The notes below the pieces were generated by a model. The model searched no databases. It was not told where the DNA came from and worked only from the letters and a program-made list of their open reading frames with translations. DNA of 64,000 nt from Gnetum montanum (taxonomy: Eukaryota; Streptophyta; Gnetopsida; Gnetales; Gnetaceae), in the NCBI GenBank assembly GCA_015680685.1, contig MNCI01000270.1:256944-320943 (forward strand), in the 5' to 3' direction. Shown one piece after another: positions 56,646-64,000 of this stretch (position 1 is its first letter; the number at the start of each line of letters is the position of its first letter). The translations under genes and the position numbers were made by a program.

Positions 56646-56658
56646 CTCTCTCCAACTC

Positions 56659-56677
56659 AGTTGTGGGGGAGATGGCC
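56659..56677 (+). promoter_or_regulatory. Extra polypurine tract of element I
   Basis: AGTTGTGGGGGAGATGGCC at the end of the integrase frame, equivalent to those of A, D and E. Confidence 0.55.
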
Positions 56678-56689
56678 ATCCATGCTAAC

Positions 56690-58180
56690 CATTACCATGG
56701 CCTCTAAGTTTCTATACCTTTTTTTTTTTACATTTTTGATTTTACAAATTTTTCTAATTTTACACCATCTTTAGTACCTTTAAACTTTCTTGATTATTTT
56801 ACACTTTCTTATATAGTTTACTTTATTTACTATCTTTTTTTTTAAGTGTGATATTTTCTAATTTTTTCTAATAAACTTGCTTTATTGTCACAAGACACAA
56901 TGTTGCTGTTGCTGTTTACTAATGATGGTTTGTGCTTAATGTGTGATTGTCGATGTTTCGTTTCTATTTCTGAATTCTGATGTCTAATGACTTTAACATG
57001 GTTTATTTTTTATGGAATAGGCAGTGAGTCCACGTCATCTACCCATCCAATGAACTCTATGATTTTCCTTATTCTAGGAATTTGAGGTCCCTTTTCATTA
57101 AAGAAACTTTTAACCAATTAGTGACCTTAGTAGTTCAGGAACTAGGAAGGATCCAAAGGTTTGTAAAGGGTGTGACTTCAAGGGGACTCAATACTCTTTG
57201 TCCTGTTCTTCTTGCTTAAGTGCTTGAGCATGTTTCATAGACTTCTTACCATTACATACCATCATAACGTCATTGCATGGTGTGGTTCCCATCATTCAAA
57301 AACAAAACAAAACAAAAATGAAAAATGATGGGAATTCAAAGCACATCCCTTTGACACATATAAGTCCTTGCATGGTGTGGTTCCCATTCAAAAATAATAA
57401 TGGGAATTCAAAGCACCTATGCCTGCAGGTTCCCTCTAACTAAGGCCCTCTCTCTCTCTCTCACTTCCTACTTCTCTCTCTCCTCTTTATGGAATGGTGG
57501 TTGTCTTGCAGGGACACTCTTGTGTCTTGAGTGGGTGGATTAGTCTTAAAGTGGCAATGTGAAGTCACTAAAAGTGGATGGTTTTGGTCTGGACTGAGGA
57601 TGGATGGAACTTCTTAGTTCATTTTAACCACAAATTCCACAAGGGACTTCTTATGACCTCAATTTGGAACTCCATTCCACCCTCTTTATCATCTATCCAT
57701 GCTACTGTAACTCACCTCACTATTGGGTTCTATGTTATGCTCTATGTCTTAGTCTAATGTGTTGGGATTCTTGAGTGGATTTTTTCGAGTTGGTCCTTAA
57801 CTTGTCAGGATCATTAAATCAACTATGGGATCCATGGACTCCTTAGTTGAGGTTATGCAAGAGCACAAAGGGCATGAGCCTACTATGGGAAGGACCCACT
57901 TGCATAACTCTTAGCTTGGTTAGTCAAGGTTCCTTACCTTTGACATCACTACAATCCTATCTTTCACATTTTCCATTGCATAAATCACTCAGTATCCTTA
58001 ATCTCTCATTTTATTCATTCACTTAATTAATTTTTCTCCATTTTCTCAAATTTATGAACTTCAACACCCTATTCTCATGATTTCGTACTATTCTTAGTCT
58101 TCTAAGCTTTTATTTGAACCCAATTTCATTGAAAAATTCCTTGTATTTTTAAAGTTTGACCAAAGTTAATGGAAGCCAAT
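56690..58180 (+). other. 3' untranslated region of element I
   Basis: Colinear with D (13990-15110) up to the GGCATGAGCCTACTATGGGA block at about 57873, with a degenerate minisatellite (56720-56770) and a CT microsatellite (57450-57480). After about 57920 it no longer matches D and becomes AT-rich. No coding evidence. Confidence 0.7.
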
Positions 58181-58189
58181 AGTGGTCAA

Positions 58190-58300
58190 TAGTTGCATCA
58201 ATAAGGCCTTGTTGATGTAGCCAACCATGTTGATGAGGCCTCATCGACGCAGTGCAAAAATACTATATATACCATCGCATAGTTAGGAATTTTTTGCAAT
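58190..58300 (+). promoter_or_regulatory. U3-like block: GGCCT palindromes followed by a TATA-like sequence
   Basis: CATCAATAAGGCCTTGTTGATG, a longer imperfect palindrome (58198-58219), is followed by the perfect palindrome GATGAGGCCTCATC (about 58234-58247) and ACTATATATACC (58261-58272). This is the same order as the U3 promoter region of the B and I LTRs. It lies about 470 bp upstream of the extra ORF start. Confidence 0.5.
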
Positions 58301-58737
58301 TTTCTCATAACACATAGGGACTTTTTGCAAATTTTCAAAGCCCAAAACCTTCTAGATCTCATAACTTCTCAACTATTTATCCAAATCACTTCATTTTTCA
58401 ATCCTGCACTTACCAAAGGTAAGATCTTTATTGTGGGAGCTAGAAACCTTAAGCTTTTTGATGAAAAATTGATGGAGTTTTTTGGAAATTTTCCTAACTC
58501 CCTTAAAGGGTTAATAACCTTAACCATATATAAACATCTACTTTTTCTAAGTTAACCCTTCCAACAACCTCCAGGATGAATTATTCATAATAACACATAA
58601 AATAAATAATAATAAGATTCATTAAATCAACCATAATCACAACTTAGCCAAGTGTAACTATCCTCAAGAGTTAAGGTATCCCAATTGTTTTAAGGTTACA
58701 CATTGATTGCTAATCCATGGTCTGATTATGATTACAG

Positions 58738-60487
58738 ATGACACCCAAACAAAAGCATTTGTAGGAAGGAGAACCCTCACAACCATGGGAGAAATGACCT
58801 AGAGCAAGAAGGTGCTAGCAAGAATAGGGCCAAGAACTACTAGAGGCGATCCATGCAACAGGAGCTTTTCGGGAGAAGCCTTAAGTGGAATCTATTTGAT
58901 AGATTCCAAAGGAAGAAGAACCTATAGAATAATCCCAATGAGGAGAAGTGCATGAACCCATGAAACGACCTGAGGTCATTCTAACTCAAGCCTTCCTAAA
59001 CATCATCAAGTCCTAAGAAATCCAAAGATCAGTTCTTTAAGAGATAAAATTTGGACCATTTTTGAAAAAAGCTCCAGAGGATGTTAAGATTTAATTACAA
59101 GCCTCTCCCATGTGGCTAGTCATCACATCCAGTGGGGAATGATACATGGGAGAGACCTATCTCTTCTAAAGTAGCCAAAGGCTAGGTTCCGTTGTAAAAA
59201 TCAAGGACATTTAAGAATCCTATTTGGCGAAAGCTATTACATAGCCATTGGGGTTGCCAGACATTGGAACACAATTGGCAGAGATATCAACAAAAGGTAA
59301 TTCTAAGGTAAAAAGGAAATGGACCCAACAATGCTACAGGGTGGACCGCAAGGAGTATGGTGCACTCACACTAATAGAGAGGATTTATTTTAAGATTGTG
59401 GCCTATCACCTCAATTTCATGGTGAGGTCAAGCAAGGTGACTACTTTCTCCACCCGAGCATGCGTCACTCTAAATAGGAAATTTCTTGTTAACCTTCCAT
59501 AGCTAATCTATTTGGAGATTGAGAAGTGCTTCAAGGAGAATGAACATGGAAGGAAGACATTGCCCTTTCTATATCTCATTAGGAAACTTTGTAAAAGAGA
59601 AAGCATTATTTGCTATTCTAATGATACTCTCAAGCATGCTCCCTTGGCCTCATGGACAAAAATCATGAAAGATAAGATGCCAACAACCACTCAAGAACAG
59701 GAGCTACTACCACCACCACCCACTCAAGAGACAACACCAAAGGCCCATGCAATCCTTGAGCATTTATGTCAAATTTGAGAATAGTTCTTGAGCAAACAAG
59801 AACAAGAAGTAGGAACAAGTGGGGCAGATCCATCTATGTATCAGCCAACAATGAGTCACCTTAATGAGGTGGCCTGAATAGTTAACCAGATGAATAGGGG
59901 TGGTCCCATTTTCTCTACCCAGAGAACATAGCTACCTTTGAGGTTGGATCCCAACACTTGAGAGGTGACGATGTCATTAGCAACAAATCATCTATTCCCA
60001 GAAATCTCTGGGAATGCCACCACTTTCTCAGTGCAGTTGAAGGAAGGTGAAGAGGCAATTGTCTTGGTGATGTGGCACTAATGGTAGGAGATAGTGGTAG
60101 AAGTAGTTGCTAACCATGTAGCAAAAGTATTGAATGCACCTACGGTGTCTGTACCAGATGTATCTACACTCTAAGATGTGCAGATGACCACAGGCATGGT
60201 CAATGGGAAATTGAATGTAACCCAGCATAAAAAATTATTGGAATGACTAGTAGGAACCAGGCAATCAACACTGAACATCTTTGATCTCCCAGAGAACATC
60301 ACTGCAACCCAGTCAAAGCTACTAAATGCAAGGACCAGATCCATTATTTTAAAGGGGTAACTAGCAATGGCCCAAGAGCAAAATCAATGCTTGGCCGTGG
60401 AGGTTGCTGAACTTCATGCTTGACTTGTAGAATAAGCAATCCCTAGCCCAACAGTGACAATAGATGAAGCTATTAAATAGCTTCAAG
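58738..60487 (+). pseudogene. Extra ORF with a region resembling the plant-transposon-protein domain of Athila/Tat elements
   Basis: From the ATG at 58738 a single frame can be followed for about 583 codons to the K insertion, with about 20 in-frame stops and open stretches 59248-59499 and 59512-59775. The ATG directly follows TTATGATTACAG, which looks like a splice acceptor. The region 59400-59600 (FMVRSSKVTTFSTRACVTLN, LPFLYLIRKLCKRESI) resembles, from memory, the putative plant transposon protein domain that accompanies Athila/Tat polyproteins. A Pro/Thr/Gln-rich stretch and a hydrophilic region (AEVAELHA) follow. It may be an env-like or additional ORF downstream of pol. Function unknown. 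Confidence 0.5.
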
Positions 60488-60489
60488 AA

Positions 60490-61284
60490 TGATCAGTGGC
60501 GAGGTAGCCCTACACTCAACCATATGAATACAAGCATTTCATGCACGATCCGGTTGAACTCCAAGGACTAAGTGCGTATGTGCCTTTGTGAAACAATAAC
60601 AGGTTGATAAATCGTTGTCTTCCCAAACTTACTTGTATGTCACGATTGTATAGTTAAGTAAGTTTGAGGCATATGATTTTTATGGCTTTTATGCGTTTTA
60701 TATCCTGCGCTAATAAGGAGGAGGGAGAGAGATGACTAAGTAACTAATTCATTAACTAAGTTCTAAGTACTCCTAACACCAGTATCCATTCCCACTTGAC
60801 GTAAACATTCTAAACCAGTCCAACGCTGCTGGGATTACCAAACGCTAATCGTTACTGGGTTACCAAGCGCTACACGCATGCTCGAAGCGGTCATACTGAA
60901 TGTATTTAACTAAGAGAGTTGTAAGGTGAGAAAAATCATTAATTAACTAGGAAAGCATTAAATAATAATTAACACTAATTAATCTATTCTATATGCTGTA
61001 AGGTTTATCATAAAGTTCGTCTTTATTGCTGTACAAAAAGTGTGCTCAGGTACACAATGCTCGAATAAAGATTCGTTTACTCTATGACTCCTATTGCAGG
61101 CATGCAGAAATAATTCTAACTTTGGACGAAAAATTTGGCAAGAGTTTGGCTAAGGGACTAACTTTTAATATGGAAACCAAGGGGCACCACCTCTTATTTA
61201 TAGGTAAGGAGGTAGGCCGCGATATTGGGTGTCCAACATCACATGGTCGATCCAATATTGCGAACACGATATCACGGTTCATCA
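60490..61284 (-). repeat. 3' LTR of element K (CGATATCG type, decayed array)
   Basis: TGATCAGTGGCGAGG to TTCATCA, 795 bp. The TATA region is CTTATTTATAGG (61192-61203 plus). Array units are largely decayed (CGATATTG, CAACATCA, CAATATTG, CGATATCA at 61220-61275). Confidence 0.9.
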
Positions 61285-63006
61285 TACCCCCATGACTGAA
61301 TGAAAACTCATCCTCGAGTTCCTTACAAAATATTGGGAAGGTATGAGATTATTGACTAAATGATCATTAACGGTGGAATGGGGTGACAAACTCAACATGC
61401 CCAATGAACGGATCAACAATACAATACATAACAACATTAGTGTTCATGACCACAAAAGTGAACACTGTACATAATGATAGCCAGCCCTATTTGGCAACTG
61501 GAAGAGAAGGAGAGAGAGAAAGAAAGAAGAAGATATGTTGTTGCCGATGCCAAGAGTGCACTGTCCGTTGTTTATCCATAGCCATGCCACCAATCTTGCT
61601 CCTTTCATAAACGTTCTAGTTCCACTCCATCCTGAGTGTTTCCTCTAGGTCTAGTCCATTATTGTATGATCGCCATATGCACACACAACATAGTCACAAA
61701 TGAGTGAGGGCAGATAAATCACAATGTAGTTGATACCTAGCCTCGATGTAAAGCGCATTAGCTGAGTTGTGGTTATGGTAGATACTGATTCTAGAGTTTT
61801 AACACTGGTGACTACCTCAGGTGTAGGGGTTAGGAAAAATTAAAAAATTTTGTGCCCAGGCCCCCATGACTAAGAGCGATCCTCCGGTAGCGATAGAATG
61901 GAAAAGGATAAGGAATAAGAAAGATGGAGAAAAAGTAACAACGGCAATGCCAATAAAATGGATGTCATAGATGGGGATGAAACAAAAAATTGTTGATTGC
62001 AGAAAATGTTTAAGGGAAAGAAGTTAACAAGTGCACCAAAAAGGAATGCCAGTGGCTCCTTCCCAAAACAGCCTCATGCCCTTGATGCCCTGACAGACCC
62101 ACAAACCAAAGAGTCCGTAGGCTCTAGGAATGTCATTTGGAAGAAAGAGTTAAAAACTTACCCATAAGCAATTACGAAGGAAAAATGATGCATCAACCAA
62201 AGTATAGACTAATGATAAAACCAGCAATGAGGTGAGAAATGGAAAAGAAAGGTGGAGAGGAAAGAATGGAATGGAAATCTAAGAACAATGTTGTGTAAAG
62301 TCCCTTGTGTGTTTCATGGTTAATGTGATCGAGTAGAACTCATTCTAAATCTAGGATCAACAAACCACATTCAACAACCTTGCATCAACACATTTGACCA
62401 ACCTATCCTCTTGAAGCAACAAGAATGCCTCTACAAAAAGTCACCACCATTCTGAGGAGAGCGAGATGGAGAACTAGGAAGTGAGAAAGGGCCTTAGTTA
62501 GAGGGAACCTTCAGGCATGGGTAACATGTCTTTCCANGGAAAAAGCATCCAAGCATACAAGAGAATAGCTAGCACAAATGCATCGAATCCCCTTGAAGTC
62601 ACATCCTTTTCATCCCTTGAGCCCTTCCTTAGTTTGAGAAATACCCAGCCACTAATTCATTAACAGTTTATTAGAGAAAGGGACTATACAGTTCCAAGCC
62701 AAGGAAGACCATAAGATTTTATGGATGTATGAATGACATGAACTCATTTCCTGTTTGATCAATAGAACCATACCTTAATATCAACATCATACTTCAAAGG
62801 TAAAAACCAAACATTAGCAATCAATATGATATTATTGATGCCACCATCATGAACACTTATTGGGTGACGAACAAAATAAAGTAAACACACAAAGAATTGG
62901 TAAAAATATGAATGATGGTGTAAAACAAAAACAAGAAAGATTAAAGAAATGTGCAAAACAAAAATGTGTAAAAAAAAACTTAGAAAGAACTAAGGGCCTT
63001 CAACGA
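61285..63006 (-). other. PPT and 3' untranslated region of element K
   Basis: PPT ATGGGGGTA on the element strand at 61285-61294. The rest is colinear with F 22160-24340. At the n (62537) about 185 bp present in F (23672-23857) is missing. Two to three minisatellite units lie at 62920-62985. No coding evidence. Confidence 0.8.
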
Positions 63007-64000
63007 TTAGCAGAGGTGGCCATCTTCCCAATGACTGAGTTGGAAGGCAGGAATCCAAAATAATGAGCAAGGTTGCCCACCTATAGAGGTAGCATATGTT
63101 ATGGCTATCCTAAACTCATGGAAAGGTTTTATTTGTTGCACGTTGACTAATAGTCTCTTTTCTAGGCTCTCAGGCTTATATATGGTCATGGCCCCTAAAG
63201 GAAAAGTTGCATAGATAATGTAAGGTCCTTCCCACAGTGTTTGAAATTTGGTACATTGTGACACATGTGTGGGGTTCCAGTAGAGAACCTTATCCCCTGG
63301 CTGATACTTAACTTTCCTAATTTTTAGATCATGAAGTTGTTTGTTAAATGCCTTGTGCAACTCATTAGATGACAGGGCAGCTAATTGGTTCTCATCTAGC
63401 AAGTTAAGAGTCATCAACCTTTGTTTTTGTGTTAGATCGAGGTCAACGTTGAGGTCACATGCCATGGCTAGTGTACGGAGCTTAGTTTGGATAGGGAGCG
63501 TTGGAAGTTTTCCATACACTAACTCGTAGGGAGAGTAGCCTATAGGGAATTTCCATGTGGAATAGTATGCCCAAAGAGCATCATTCAGTTTAGTGCTCCA
63601 ATCTTGCCTATACTTGCTAATGGTTCTGGTCAATATCTTAGTAATCTCCCTGTTGGCAACCTTGGCTTGACCGTTTGCTTGGGGGTGATATGGTGTAGTC
63701 AATTTGTGTTCAACCCTTTAAGCGTTGCATTAACTTCCAAAAAGTTACACCTATGAAGTGTGTTCCATTATCTGAGATAAGTGCATGCGGCACACCAAAC
63801 CTGTTGATGACTTGTTGTTGAAAAAATCGTGCAGTTGTAGATGATGTGCAATCTTTAATGGCAGCTACTTTAGCCCATTTTGTTAAGTAGTCTACAACAA
63901 GTATGATGTATGCTTTTCCATTGGACATTGGTGTAATGGGCCCCATGAAATCGATTCCCCAAATGTCGAAGGGTTCTAATAGTTGAATCCATTGTTGTAG
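63007..64000 (-). pseudogene. Integrase of element K, one frameshift and a catalytic substitution
   Basis: The open frame 63946-63710 contains [37 protein letters not shown] (second Asp intact) and LMQRLKG. A one-base insertion near 63715 shifts to the open frame 63702-63007 of 231 codons: HPQANGQAKVANREI (catalytic Glu replaced by Lys, codon 63661-63663), WSTKLNDALWAYYSTWKFPI, GYSPYELVYGKLPTLP, GDKVLYWNPTHV, EGPYIIYATFPLG, ending SHWEDGHLC. The beginning (WGIDFMGP) reaches the window edge. It is the least decayed integrase here, but the Glu change would abolish strand transfer. Confidence 0.9.

Larger units (their letters stand above)
43610..60487 (+). mobile_element. Element I: long Athila-like gag-pol element on the plus strand, possibly with an extra ORF
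   Basis: Order on plus: 5' LTR (43610-44304 and 49450-49625, split by H), PBS 49627-49644, gag, linker (split by solo LTR J), protease, RT, RNase H, integrase, extra PPT, 3' region. It is the only copy here with recognisable pieces of all pol domains. No 3' LTR appears before K at 60490. Sequence beyond about 57920 differs from D, so 57920-60487 is either I's own longer 3' part with an extra ORF or another element. Many stops. Confidence 0.75.
60490..64000 (-). mobile_element. Element K: Athila-like Ty3/gypsy element, 5' part outside window
   Basis: Minus orientation. 3' LTR 61284-60490, PPT, 3' untranslated region, extra-PPT position and integrase are visible; the element continues off the right edge. 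It is the closest relative of F (3' region and integrase are nearly colinear). It inserted into the extra ORF; the left flank is AAGAA (60485-60489). A single n at 62537 marks missing sequence. Confidence 0.85.

Overview
This window is plant nuclear DNA made almost entirely of nested, decayed retrotransposons. I find no host protein gene, rRNA, tRNA, CRISPR array or bacterial-type operon. The evidence for a plant is: Ty3/gypsy elements with a tRNA-Asp primer site and polyproteins of the Athila/Tat type, a chromovirus of the Tekay/Del type with a tRNA-iMet primer site, a Ty1/copia gag scrap, and an L1-like LINE of the plant type. The sequence is AT-rich. The species cannot be named from it.

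Most of the window belongs to one Athila-like group. Its LTRs are about 0.8-1.0 kb, begin TGATGA and end TCATCA, use tRNA-Asp as primer, and make 5-bp target duplications. Several structural classes share these LTRs: long gag-pol copies (B, F, I, K and the truncated D), gag-protease-only copies (A, E), a gag-only copy with a divergent gag (H), and solo LTRs (33020-33839, and J at 51684-52700). Two LTR types differ in U3. One carries CGATATCG palindromes just upstream of the TATA box. The other carries GGCCT-centred palindromes in the same place.

Layout: A (minus, 1-4944) abuts a copia gag fragment (4945-5495). B (minus) runs in pieces from 5496 to 30457. It is split by chromovirus C (9948-20337, minus) in its gag and by F (21318-29682, minus) in its 5' LTR. 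C itself contains D (plus, 12926-16685). A LINE (plus, about 30900-43609) is split by an LTR fragment, a solo LTR and E (36208-42946, minus). I (plus, from about 43610) is split by H (44305-49449, minus) in its 5' LTR and by solo LTR J in its gag-protease linker. I, or a neighbour fused to it, continues into an extra ORF (58738-60487), which is cut by K (minus, 60490 to the window end).

Five insertions have exact 5-bp target duplications: F TCTAG, E ATGAG, H CATAC, J GTAAC, and solo LTR 33020-33839 GTTAG. These fix the nesting order without a database. Coding regions are full of stops and frameshifts, and no copy has a complete intact polyprotein.

Assembly problems are visible. There are two long N gaps (37424-37703 and 48265-49250) and six single-n joins (8130, 8332, 22503, 42252, 54860, 62537). 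The joins sit at an inverted piece, an unmerged overlap, or missing sequence.
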